This document shows positions 17,896 to 25,851 of a stretch of 64,000 nt of DNA, piece after piece. Each line of letters starts with the position of its first letter. Within the stretch, counting starts at the first letter, position 1. The notes under the pieces were generated by a model. The model was not told the origin of the DNA, did not search any database, and was given only the letters and a program-made list of their open reading frames with translations. Position numbers and translations under genes: made by a program. Origin of the DNA: Acidovorax sp. sif1233 (GTDB lineage: Bacteria > Pseudomonadota > Gammaproteobacteria > Burkholderiales > Burkholderiaceae_C); assembly GCF_019218755.1 (NCBI RefSeq), contig NZ_JAHUWZ010000006.1:186001-250000 (forward strand), read 5' to 3'.

Positions 17896-20019
17896 CTAGA
17901 TCACCAGCGGGTCCACATCCACCAGCCAGCGCACCAGCCCCTTGTGCGCGGGCTGGGCGCGCGTGGCCTGCAGCACCGGCTGCCAGGCGGCCAGGAAGCG
18001 CTGCAGCGCGGCGCGGCTCGGGCTTTCCATCAGCATCTGGGCGCGCTCCACGTTGGCCACGCGCTGGATGGTCAGCGGCACCGGGGGGAACAGCGTGACC
18101 GCGTCCAGCCCCGGCAGGCCGGCGGCATGGGCGGCGGCCGTGGCGGCGGCCAGGAAGCCCTGGGCCACCTCCTGCGTGCGGGCATCGGCGCGCACCAGGG
18201 CCTGGTAGGCGAACGGGGGCATGGCGGCTTCCTCGCGCTCCTGGAGCTGCTGGGCGGCGAAGGCGGGGTAGTCGTGGGTGCGCAGCGCCTCGTACACCGG
18301 GTGCTTGGGGTGGTAGCTCTGGATCCACATCTCGCACTGGGTGCCCTGCGCGGCCATGTAGGCGGCGTCGCGCCCCGCGCGGCCGGCGGCCTGCATGAGC
18401 AGCGCGAACAGGCGCTCGGGCGCGCGGAAGTCGCTGCTGAACAGCGCGCCGTCCGGCTGCACGGCCGCCACCAGCGTGATGCGCCGGAAGTCATGGCCCT
18501 TGGCGATCATCTGCGTGCCCACGAGCACATCCACCTCGCCCGCGTGCACCTGTGCCAGCTGGGCCTCCAGCGCGCCCTTGGCCTTGGTGGTATCGGCGTC
18601 GATGCGGGCGATGCGCGCGGGCGTGCGGTCGGGCCGCAGCACCTCGGACAGCAGGGTGGAGAGCTGCTCCTCCAGCTGCTCCGTGCCCCGCCCCATGGAG
18701 TGGATGTCGGGGCTGCCGCAGGTGGGGCAGGCGCGGGGCACGCGCACGGTGTAGCCGCAGTGGTGGCAGCGCAGGGTGCGGTCGGCCTTGTGGAAGACCT
18801 GGTGGGCGCTGCAGTGCGGGCAGTCGCTTTTCCAGCCGCAGTCGGCGCAGTGCAGCACGGGGGCGTAGCCGCGCCGGTTGAGCAGCACCATGCTCTGCTC
18901 GCCGCGCGCCACGCGTTCGGTGATGGCGGCCAGCAGCGGCGCGCTGAAGATCGCGCGGCGCGGCTGCTGGTTCATGTCCACGCGGCGCACCCGCGCCAGG
19001 GCGCCCGCGCCGATCCGGCTGGGCATGGCCAGGCGCGCGTAGCGCCCGCCCTCGGGGTCGTCCGGCGTGGGCGGGCGGCTGGCGTGCCAGCTTTCCAGCG
19101 AGGGCGTGGCCGAGCCCAGAAGCACCTTGGCGCCCTGCTCGCGCCCGCGCCAGATGGCCAGGTCGCGCGCGGAGTAGCGGGCGCCCTCCTGCTGCTTGTA
19201 GCTGGGGTCGTGCTCCTCGTCGACCACGATGAGCTTGAGGCCCGGCATGCTCGCGAACACCGCCATGCGCGTGCCCAGCACGATGCGCGCGGCGCCGCCG
19301 TGCGCGGCCAGCCAGCTCTTGAGGCGCTGGGGGTTCGTCATGCCGCTGTGCAGCGAGACGACGGCCCCCGCGCCGAACCGCGGGGCGAAGCGGGAGACGA
19401 AGCGCTCCTCCAGCTGGGGCGTGAGGTTGATCTCGGGCACCATCACCAGCGCCTGCGCCGCCGGGTCCGCCTCCAGCATCTCCTGGGCGCAGCGCAGGTA
19501 CACCTCGGTCTTGCCGCTGCCGGTGCTGCCGAACAGCAGGAAGGGGCCGGATTCTGAAGAAATCCGGGCCCTGGCGCTTTCCTGTTCAGCGGTGAGTGCT
19601 ATTGTTTGCATAGCGTCCGTGGTGTCCCCGGCCGCCTTCGCGGGGCGGCGCAGGCGGCGGGCCAGCTGCTCGGGCCGCAAATCGCGCAGCTGGGGCGGCA
19701 GGGCCGCCAGCGCCACTTCGCCCAGCGCGCGCTGGTAGTAGCGCGCGGCAAAGGCCACCAGGCGGCGCCAGGGCAGGTCCAGCGGGGCCACGCCCTCCAG
19801 CACGCCCGCGATGGGGCGCAGGGTGGCCCCCTCGGGCAACTCGCCGGTGCCCTCGGCCGCGTCCCACACCACGCCCAGCACTTCGCGGCTTCCGAGCGGC
19901 ACCCGCACCAGCGTGCCGGGCGGCAGGGCCTGGGGGCTGGCGTAGCTGAGCAGGTCCCCCACGCCGCTGTGGGACGGGGTGTGCAGCGCGACGTGGACGA
20001 TGGCGAGGGAGGCGGACAC
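17896..20019 (-). CDS. priA: Primosomal replication restart helicase PriA
   Basis: PriA recognises stalled forks and D-loops and loads the replicative helicase. The 707-residue protein has the N-terminal 3'-DNA-binding domain (about 1-110), then LTAEQ, Walker A GSTGSGKTEVYL, the DEEHD box (VVDEEHDPSYKQ), and LGSATPSLES. The paired-cysteine zinc region follows (CADCGW, CPHC, CHHCGY, CPTCG), then helicase motifs including MIAKGHDF and QAAGRAGRD. Length and motif order are normal. A stretch of the linker before Walker A (19571-19617) closely resembles the intergenic family A repeat. Start at 20019 is MSASLAIVHVAL. Confidence 0.95.
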   Translation of the reverse strand: MSASLAIVHVALHTPSHSGVGDLLSYASPQALPPGTLVRVPLGSREVLGVVWDAAEGTGELPEGATLRPIAGVLEGVAPLDLPWRRLVAFAARYYQRALGEVALAALPPQLRDLRPEQLARRLRRPAKAAGDTTDAMQTIALTAEQESARARISSESGPFLLFGSTGSGKTEVYLRCAQEMLEADPAAQALVMVPEINLTPQLEERFVSRFAPRFGAGAVVSLHSGMTNPQRLKSWLAAHGGAARIVLGTRMAVFASMPGLKLIVVDEEHDPSYKQQEGARYSARDLAIWRGREQGAKVLLGSATPSLESWHASRPPTPDDPEGGRYARLAMPSRIGAGALARVRRVDMNQQPRRAIFSAPLLAAITERVARGEQSMVLLNRRGYAPVLHCADCGWKSDCPHCSAHQVFHKADRTLRCHHCGYTVRVPRACPTCGSPDIHSMGRGTEQLEEQLSTLLSEVLRPDRTPARIARIDADTTKAKGALEAQLAQVHAGEVDVLVGTQMIAKGHDFRRITLVAAVQPDGALFSSDFRAPERLFALLMQAAGRAGRDAAYMAAQGTQCEMWIQSYHPKHPVYEALRTHDYPAFAAQQLQEREEAAMPPFAYQALVRADARTQEVAQGFLAAATAAAHAAGLPGLDAVTLFPPVPLTIQRVANVERAQMLMESPSRAALQRFLAAWQPVLQATRAQPAHKGLVRWLVDVDPLVI
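19571..19617 (-). repeat. Family A-like segment inside priA
   Basis: CTGGCGCTTTCC ... TGCTATTGTTTGCATAGCGTCC matches copy 2 at 36 of 48 positions by hand count. On the coding strand it specifies DAMQTIALTAEQESA, which includes the conserved LTxEQ motif of PriA, so it is translated in frame. Confidence 0.55.
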
Positions 20020-20071
20020 GGACGGGAGCGAGTTACAGAGGCTTGTGGAGGCGGTGTGGAGGTTCGGGGGC

Positions 20072-20314
20072 TAAGTGCTTGATTTGTTGGGGCGAGCGAG
20101 TAATCCCGTCTTTCTGTGGATAACTTTGTTGACATCCTGCCCCGGCACCCTGCCGACCCGCATGAATACTGGGCCTGAACAGATTGCACACAAAATCGGC
20201 AGCTCCAAAAAATCCTTATGAATCAATCATCTGAAGGATTTTCGGTACAAATTCTGTGCTAAGGCTGCCGGGCCCGATTATGTTGCGTCGCATCAAGATT
20301 TGTGTGCATAAGTC
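20072..20314 (-). repeat. Tandem unit 1: two DnaA-box-like sites and IHF-like site
   Basis: The unit begins AAGTGCTTGATTTG, then TTTCTGTGGATAACTTTGTTGA. The latter contains TGTGGATAA (20115-20123), the complement of the E. coli consensus DnaA box TTATCCACA. An IHF-like AATCAATCATCTG lies at 20221-20233 (one mismatch to WATCAANNNNTTR). TGTGCATAA (20303-20311) fits TTATNCACA on the minus strand. Order and spacing recur in unit 2. Confidence 0.7.
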
Positions 20315-20403
20315 GAACATCGATCGGCCGTCAAGGCCCGGGGAAGCCCCAAAATTGTGCTAGCCGCCCCATTCCCTGCTGAGGCCTTCCTGCGATGTAG
20401 GCC

Positions 20404-20659
20404 GCAAGTGCTTGATTTGCCTCAGGTTTTGCGAGAAATCCAGAATTTCTGTGGATAACTTTGTTGATATCCCCTGTGTTTGGCGTGCAAGCCCTTGTGC
20501 CGCCGTGCTTTCGCCGGAATGCCCGCAAAAAAAGCAGTCCTGCTACATCCTTTGAAATCAATGACTTACGTGCTGGTTGAGAATATTTCCGTTCGGGCCT
20601 GCCCGGCGTGCCGCGCCGCGGGGACGGCGCGGGTCCTGCGCCAGTTTTGTGCATAAGTC
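20404..20659 (-). repeat. Tandem unit 2: two DnaA-box-like sites and IHF-like site
   Basis: Same order as unit 1: AAGTGCTTGATTTG, TGTGGATAA at 20450-20458, AATCAATGACTTA at 20556-20568 (a full match to the IHF consensus), and TGTGCATAA at 20648-20656. The distance from first DnaA box to IHF-like site is 106 bases in both units. The distance to the last box is 188 in unit 1 and 198 in unit 2. Confidence 0.7.
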
Positions 20660-20787
20660 AGGCCTTCGGCCGCACGGACTGGCTGGAAATGCGCTCGCGC
20701 GGCCGGGCATTGTCGCAGGGCGCGGCGGGCGGCCCTGAGGTCGCTTTGCTTCAAGACGGCGGGCAGCGGCCTCGCCAAGATGCCGCC

Positions 20788-21303
20788 ATGGCTTCCTCCT
20801 CCTCCTCCCACCCCCCTTTCCCCGCCGAGGCGGCTCCCACGCTGGAGCGCGATGGATTCATGCTGGCCCGGCTGGACGACGTGGTCCAGGCCGCGCGCTC
20901 CGACAGCCTGTGGTTCATGACCTTTGGCCTGGCCTGCTGCGCCGTGGAGATGATGCACGCGGCCATGGCGCGCTACGACCTGGACCGCTTCGGCATCATC
21001 CCGCGCTCCAGTCCGCGCCACAGCGACCTGATGATCGTGGCCGGCACGCTGACCAACAAGATGGCGCCCGCCATCCGCAAGGTCTACGACCAGATGCCCG
21101 AACCCCGCTATGTGATCTCCATGGGCTCGTGCGCCAATGGCGGAGGCTACTACCACTACAGCTACTCGGTGGTGCGGGGCTGCGACCGCATCGTGCCGGT
21201 GGACGTGTACGTGCCCGGCTGCCCGCCCACGGCCGAGGCGCTGCTCTACGGCATCCTGCAGCTGCAGGGCCGGATCCGGCGGCCCCGGGTCATCCCGCGC
21301 TAG
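20788..21303 (+). CDS. Orphan NuoB-like iron-sulfur subunit
   Basis: A 171-residue homologue of the NuoB/NdhK/PSST subunit of complex I, which carries cluster N2 and passes electrons to quinone. All four cluster ligands are present: the CC pair in [12 protein letters not shown], the Cys in [12 protein letters not shown], and the Cys in [12 protein letters not shown]. No other complex I gene is adjacent, so this is a stand-alone paralogue. The segment [14 protein letters not shown] differs from the RFGSEVFRxSPRQ form I expect in the nuo operon copy. The N-terminus is serine/proline-rich. ATG 20788 is chosen, although an in-frame extension upstream is open. Confidence 0.85.
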   Translation: MASSSSSHPPFPAEAAPTLERDGFMLARLDDVVQAARSDSLWFMTFGLACCAVEMMHAAMARYDLDRFGIIPRSSPRHSDLMIVAGTLTNKMAPAIRKVYDQMPEPRYVISMGSCANGGGYYHYSYSVVRGCDRIVPVDVYVPGCPPTAEALLYGILQLQGRIRRPRVIPR

Positions 21304-21309
21304 CACCGG

Positions 21310-22194
21310 CTAGCGCCGCGCGCCAGGCGCCGCTGGCATTTGCGCGGGCCGGCGCAGCAGCCAGTCCGCGTCGTCGGCGGGCTGTTGCGCGTGGGTCCTG
21401 AGCGCCGCGGGGGAGCGCTCGTAGAGCGTGCGTGCCTCGCGGCTGAAATGGGCCTGGTCGGCGTAGCCGTGCCGCAAGGCCGCGTCGACGACGCTCGCGC
21501 CCGCGTCGCGCATGGCCAGCAGGGCGTGTTCGGCGCGCAGCATGCGCTCGACCTCGCCGGGGCGCAGGCCGGTGATCTGGTGCGCGCGCCGCTGCAGGTG
21601 GCGGGGCGTCCAGCCCAGCTCCCGGGCGAGGGCCTGGCGCGCCGGGCGCTCCCAGCGCCCCTGCAGCACGCGCAGCCAGGCCGCATGCTGCCGCGCCACG
21701 GCGGCCCAGCGGGGCGCCAGGAACGCCTCGCACAGGGCCATGCGGGCACCGTGGCCGGGGGCGGCGTGCATCGCCTCGAGCCAGCAAAGCCAGTCGGCGC
21801 GCCCGGGGCCGGCGGGCAGCCAGTCGCGCGCGTCCTGCACGCGGTCGGTGAGGGGCTGCAGGTCCTGCCCCGTCAGCAGCGCGAGCGCGCCGGGCTGGAA
21901 GGCCAGGCAGAAGAAGTCGCCCGCGGGTTCGGAGGTGGAGTGGTAGGCGTGCCGGTGCGCTCCCGAGAGCGCCGTGCGGGGCAGCCATTGGTCCGTGGCC
22001 TGGCCCGCGCATTCATGCAGGTGCACGGCGCCGCGCACCAGCCAGAGGATTCCGGGGTACGGGCTGGTCGGCACCCGCGTGTCGCGCGGAGCGCCGGCGG
22101 GCAGCGCGGCCAGGTCGCGCCAGATGTAGGCGCGCACGCAGCCGGCGAGCGCGGGCGGGGGCGCCAGCAGGGCCGATGCGGGCAGTGCCGCCAT
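21310..22194 (-). CDS. AraC family transcriptional regulator
   Basis: A 294-residue regulator. The N-terminal half (about 1-165) is a ligand-binding-like domain with little similarity I can name. The C-terminal half carries the double helix-turn-helix: LARELGWTPRHLQRRAHQIT and then VDAALRHGYADQAHFSREAR, ending in a diverged xxxSPAALR instead of the usual GxSPxxYR. It lies between the orphan nuoB-like gene (convergent, six bases apart) and hemE (same strand). The regulated genes are not evident. Confidence 0.82.
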   Translation of the reverse strand: MAALPASALLAPPPALAGCVRAYIWRDLAALPAGAPRDTRVPTSPYPGILWLVRGAVHLHECAGQATDQWLPRTALSGAHRHAYHSTSEPAGDFFCLAFQPGALALLTGQDLQPLTDRVQDARDWLPAGPGRADWLCWLEAMHAAPGHGARMALCEAFLAPRWAAVARQHAAWLRVLQGRWERPARQALARELGWTPRHLQRRAHQITGLRPGEVERMLRAEHALLAMRDAGASVVDAALRHGYADQAHFSREARTLYERSPAALRTHAQQPADDADWLLRRPAQMPAAPGARR

Positions 22195-22208
22195 CGCTGG
22201 TGACCGGT

Positions 22209-23321
22209 TCAGCCCTGGCGCTGCGCCCGGGAGTGGCCGTGCACTGCCTCGACCAGCGCGGCCACATGCTCGGGTGGCGTGAACTGGCTGATGCCGTGGC
22301 CCAGGTTGAAGATGTGGGTGGGGCCGGTGGTGGTGGGGTCGGTGTGCGGCGTGCCGAAGCTGTCCAGCACGTGGCGCACCTGCTGCGCGATCTGCGCGGG
22401 GGGCGCGAACAGCACGTTGGGGTCGATGTTGCCCTGCAGCGCCTTGCCGGGGCCGCCGGCCTGGCCGCCGACGATGGCCCGGGCCTTGCCCAGGTGGGCC
22501 GTCCAGTCCAGGCCCAGCACCTCGCAGTCGATGCCCTTCATGTCTTCGAGCCAGATGCCGCCGCCCTTGGTGAAGACGATGCGCGGCACGTCGGTGCCGT
22601 CCACGCCGGTGCGCTTCAACTGCGCCAGCACGCGCGTGGTATAGGCCAGGCTGAACTCCTGGAAGGCGCCGTCGGCCAGCACGCCGCCCCAGCTGTCGAA
22701 AATCATCACGGCCTGGGCGCCCGCGTCGATCTGGGCATTCAGGTAGGCGGCCACGCTGTCGGCGTTGATGGCCAGGATGCGATGCATGAGGTCGGAGCGG
22801 CTGTACATCAGGCTCTTGACGAGGCGGTAGTCGTCGCTGCCCTTGCCCTCGACCATGTAGCAGGCCAGGGTCCAGGGGCTGCCCGAGAAGCCGATCAGCG
22901 GCACGCGGCCGTTCAGGGCCTTGCGGATGCTGGTGACGGCGTCAAACACATAGCGCAGCTTGTCCATGTCCGGCACGGCCAGCTGTTCCACAGCGGCTTC
23001 GTCGCGCACCACCTTGGCAAAGCGCGGTCCCTCGCCCTCGGCGAACGAGAGCCCCAGGCCCATCGCGTCGGGCACGGTGAGGATGTCGCTGAACAAAATG
23101 GCGGCATCCAGCGGAAAACGCTCCAGCGGCTGCAGGGTCACTTCGGTGGCGTAGTCCACATTCGTGGCCAGGCCCATGAAGCTGCCCGCCTGGGCGCGCG
23201 TGGCCTTGTATTCCGGCAGATAGCGGCCCGCCTGGCGCATGAGCCACAGGGGGGTGTAGTCGGTGGCTTGGCGGCGGCAGGCGCGCAGGAAGGTGTCGTT
23301 GGAGAGGGGTGCAAAGCTCAT
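22209..23321 (-). CDS. hemE: Uroporphyrinogen decarboxylase
   Basis: It decarboxylates the four acetate side chains of uroporphyrinogen III to give coproporphyrinogen III in cytoplasmic heme synthesis. The 370-residue protein carries [15 protein letters not shown] (conserved N-terminal signature with catalytic Arg), [31 protein letters not shown], the YxxxxxxAGAQ-type segment [16 protein letters not shown], and the C-terminal [15 protein letters not shown]. Length is as usual. It is in the same direction as the AraC gene, which starts 14 bases downstream. Confidence 0.96.
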   Translation of the reverse strand: MSFAPLSNDTFLRACRRQATDYTPLWLMRQAGRYLPEYKATRAQAGSFMGLATNVDYATEVTLQPLERFPLDAAILFSDILTVPDAMGLGLSFAEGEGPRFAKVVRDEAAVEQLAVPDMDKLRYVFDAVTSIRKALNGRVPLIGFSGSPWTLACYMVEGKGSDDYRLVKSLMYSRSDLMHRILAINADSVAAYLNAQIDAGAQAVMIFDSWGGVLADGAFQEFSLAYTTRVLAQLKRTGVDGTDVPRIVFTKGGGIWLEDMKGIDCEVLGLDWTAHLGKARAIVGGQAGGPGKALQGNIDPNVLFAPPAQIAQQVRHVLDSFGTPHTDPTTTGPTHIFNLGHGISQFTPPEHVAALVEAVHGHSRAQRQG

Positions 23322-23380
23322 GCACCGATTGTCGCAGGGTGGGCGGAGGCTCGGCTGATCTGTGCCAAGGGCGCGCCTCT

Positions 23381-23464
23381 GCCAGCGCCATCGTGGAACC
23401 GGCTTTGCCGGGCCACGGGTGGCGTCCCCCCTCAGGGGGAAGACGCGAAGCGGCTCAGGGGGGA
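23381..23464 (+). repeat. Family B 3'-end element, copy 2
   Basis: GCCAGCGCCATCGTGGAACC ... GGGTGGCGTCC, CCCTCAGGGGGAAG, then GCGAAGCGGCTCAGGGGGG. It stops two bases from the MFS gene stop codon. The CCCCCTCAGGGGG and GAAGCGGCTC parts can form hairpins. Confidence 0.8.
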
Positions 23465-23465
23465 G

Positions 23466-25049
23466 CTATCTCTCGGCGATGTAGTGCGACATGCGCACGA
23501 CCTCGCCGGGCGCCAAGAAGGCCCGCACTTCCGTCTCCAGCGCCTGGTCGGCCATGGTGGCGCGGGCGCGCTGGTGCAGGTAGTCGGCCCAGGATTCGAC
23601 GATGAAGCGCTCCACGTAGCGCGAGGGTTCGCCCAGGTCCTTGTACACGCGCCAGAAGGTGGCGCCGTCGCGCCGGCGCGGGGCCTTCATCTGGCTGATG
23701 GTGTCGAGGAAGGCGGCGTCGGTGCCGGGCGCGATGCGGTAGCCCACCTCCACGGCCACGGGGCCCGCCTCGGGCAGGGGCTCGGCCTCGATGAACAGCT
23801 CATCCCAGGGGGTGGCCTGCGTCACCTCGTGCAGCGCGCCCATGCGCAGCGGCATGGGGCGCGCCAGCAGCAGGCCCACGCCCATGAGCGCGGCGGCCAC
23901 GTACAGCGTGGGGGCCAGGCCCATGATGTCGGACGCCGCGCCCCAGAACGCCGAGCCCATGGCGAACGCGCCCAGCGCCGCCACCATGTGCATGGCCACG
24001 GCGCGCGAGCGCACCCACTGCGGCGCGCTGGCCTGCGTGGCGGTGTTGAAGGTGGACATGGCCGACATCCATGCGGCCCCGGCGAACAGCATCGCGATGT
24101 AGACCAGCCAGGCCATCTTGGTCAGCGCCGCGACCAGCATGGCCATGGCGAACACCACCCCGCCCGCGCCCACGATGGCCTCCATGCCAAAGCGCGCGCG
24201 CAGGCGCCCCAGCACCAGGCCCACGGCCACGGCCCCGGTGCCCAGGCAACCCATGAGCAGGCCGAAGCCCTGTGCGCCCGTGCCCAGCTGGCGCTGGGCG
24301 ATCACCGGCAGCAGCGCCCACAGGGCCGAGCCCGCCGCGCTGAAGGCCATCACCCGCACCAGCTGCGCGAGGATGATGCGCGAGTGCCAGGCAAAACGCA
24401 GGCCGCTCAAGGTGCCGCCCCACAGGCGTTCGGCCGGCAGCTTGGACGGGGGATGGGCCTTGGGCGGCCAGCGGCGGATGGACTGCCACATCACCAGCGT
24501 GGTGGTCACCGTGACGGCGAACACCCAGCCCGCGCCCAGCTGGGCAAACACCAGGCCGGCCATCGTGGGGCCCACGGCGCGCGCGGCGTTGTAGGCAATG
24601 CTGACGGCGGTGATGGCCTGCGGCCACTCGTCGCGCGGCACGGGGTCGATGACCGAGGAGTTCCATGCGGGCGTGAGCACGGCCGTGCAGCAGCCGCACA
24701 CGAACACCAGGAACAGCACCGACGCCGGGCCGCCCCAGCCGCCCAGCACCAGCAGCGTGAGCAGCGCGCTGGCCCCCACCTGCGCCAGCAGCGCGCCGGA
24801 GATCAGGCGCCGCCGGTCGGTGGTGTCGGCCAGCACCCCCGCCGGCAAGGCCAGCAGGAACATGGGCATGAACACAGCCGTCTGCACCAGCGCGGCCAGG
24901 AACGAGGAGCCCGTGAGCTCCACCATGAGCCAGGCCGCCGCCATGGTCTGCATGCCGCTGCCCACGAAAAAGATGCCACCGCAGATCCACAGCCCCCGGA
25001 ACGCGGGTTGGCGCAAGGGGCTCCACAAAGAGGTTGGGTGCTGGGACAT
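23466..25049 (-). CDS. MFS transporter with C-terminal soluble domain (MFS_3 type)
   Basis: A 527-residue transporter. About 12 membrane helices occupy residues 10-410, with GVLADTTDRRRL as the loop 2-3 motif. The last 110 residues are soluble (from WDELFIEAEPLPEAGPVAVE) and look like a dimeric alpha-beta barrel of the kind found at the end of transmembrane secretion effector (PF05977-like) proteins. A proton-driven efflux role is likely; the substrate is unknown. It is followed upstream on the same strand by a MarR regulator, a common pairing for efflux control. Start at 25049 (MSQHPTSLW). Confidence 0.87.
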   Translation of the reverse strand: MSQHPTSLWSPLRQPAFRGLWICGGIFFVGSGMQTMAAAWLMVELTGSSFLAALVQTAVFMPMFLLALPAGVLADTTDRRRLISGALLAQVGASALLTLLVLGGWGGPASVLFLVFVCGCCTAVLTPAWNSSVIDPVPRDEWPQAITAVSIAYNAARAVGPTMAGLVFAQLGAGWVFAVTVTTTLVMWQSIRRWPPKAHPPSKLPAERLWGGTLSGLRFAWHSRIILAQLVRVMAFSAAGSALWALLPVIAQRQLGTGAQGFGLLMGCLGTGAVAVGLVLGRLRARFGMEAIVGAGGVVFAMAMLVAALTKMAWLVYIAMLFAGAAWMSAMSTFNTATQASAPQWVRSRAVAMHMVAALGAFAMGSAFWGAASDIMGLAPTLYVAAALMGVGLLLARPMPLRMGALHEVTQATPWDELFIEAEPLPEAGPVAVEVGYRIAPGTDAAFLDTISQMKAPRRRDGATFWRVYKDLGEPSRYVERFIVESWADYLHQRARATMADQALETEVRAFLAPGEVVRMSHYIAER

Positions 25050-25201
25050 GAAAGGTGGTCTGCGGGGGGCGTCGTGGTGGGGCCGTCGGGCGGGAGAGAC
25101 TCGGCTGGGCGGGCGCGCGGCCGCTTTTCGGCTGCGGCGGCATGCGGGATGGAAGGATATCGCCTCATCCCTGTTTTGGGGCGGTGCCGGCGGGATGCCC
25201 C

Positions 25202-25726
25202 TCAGTCGGTGTGCCGTCCGCCCCGCAGCCGGTAGGTGCGCGGCACGTCGGTGCGCGCCGCGACCAGCGCCTCGGCGCGCTGCTGCATGTCGGACAGCGC
25301 ATGGTCCAGCGCCCGCACATCCGGCGCTTCCAGGCCGGCCAGCAGTTCCTGGTTGAGCGCCTTCACCTGCGGGAACAGCCCGTCGTGCACCGCCTGGCCC
25401 GCGGGCGTGAGGGTCAGCACGGCCTGGCGCCGGTCGCCGGGCATGGCGTCGCGGGTGATGAGTTTCTTGGCCAGCAGCGAGGTGACGGCCCGCGAGGTGC
25501 GTGCGCGGTCCAGTCCCAGGCGCCGGGCCAGCTCGGCCGGGGGCATGCCGGGGTGCTGGGCCAGCATCATGAGCAGGCCCCACTCGCGCCGCGTGACGCC
25601 GTAGCCGCCCTCGCACAGCCGCACCACCAGGCTGCCCGCCACGGCGAGCAGGCGGTTGAGCCGGTACATCAGCAGGTCGTTGGCGGCCTGCGGGTCGGTC
25701 AGGCGGTGGCCGGGCGGTGCGGGCAT
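25202..25726 (-). CDS. MarR family transcriptional regulator
   Basis: A 174-residue winged-helix regulator. The recognition region is MPPAELARRLGLDRARTSRAV, followed by the wing DAMPGDRRQAVLTLTPAG, both typical of MarR. It lies 152 bases upstream of the MFS exporter and is co-directional with it. A perfect palindrome (25746-25762) is 20 bases before its start codon and 90 before the divergent Bug binding protein gene. It probably represses itself and one or both neighbours in response to a small aromatic ligand, as the family does. The ligand is not known. Confidence 0.9.
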   Translation of the reverse strand: MPAPPGHRLTDPQAANDLLMYRLNRLLAVAGSLVVRLCEGGYGVTRREWGLLMMLAQHPGMPPAELARRLGLDRARTSRAVTSLLAKKLITRDAMPGDRRQAVLTLTPAGQAVHDGLFPQVKALNQELLAGLEAPDVRALDHALSDMQQRAEALVAARTDVPRTYRLRGGRHTD

Positions 25727-25745
25727 CAGGGTATTTCCGGGCGAG

Positions 25746-25762
25746 AATTGATTAGATCAATT
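25746..25762. promoter_or_regulatory. Palindromic MarR operator candidate
   Basis: AATTGAT-TAG-ATCAATT, perfect seven-base arms with a three-base spacer, between the divergent marR-like gene and the Bug binding protein gene. Its AT content stands out against the GC-rich surroundings. Confidence 0.75.
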
Positions 25763-25851
25763 GATTGTGTGGCCAATACAGTGCGCCCATCAACCTCACC
25801 ACCTGCGCGGCCGCGCAGGGCCCATGCCCTTGCCCTGGAGATATTTCGACC

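Larger units (their letters stand above)
20020..20787. other. AT-richer intergenic region with DnaA-box-like sites
   Basis: About 770 bases between priA and an orphan nuoB-like gene, clearly less GC-rich than the flanks. It holds two tandem units (20072-20314 and 20404-20659). A minus-strand frame over 20331-20654 stays open but has no ribosome site and mostly follows the repeated motifs, so it is not called as a gene. Confidence 0.7.

Noticed and set aside
20331..20654. Minus-strand frame of 107 codons in the DnaA-box region
   Set aside because: It covers the repeated DNA motifs, has no ribosome site, and its only similarity to the neighbouring unit comes from the shared TTATCCACA-containing sequence.
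20072..20659. Chromosomal origin oriC
   Set aside because: DnaA-box-like sites are present, but dnaA, dnaN or gyrB are not, and boxes are few. A DnaA-control locus is the more cautious reading.
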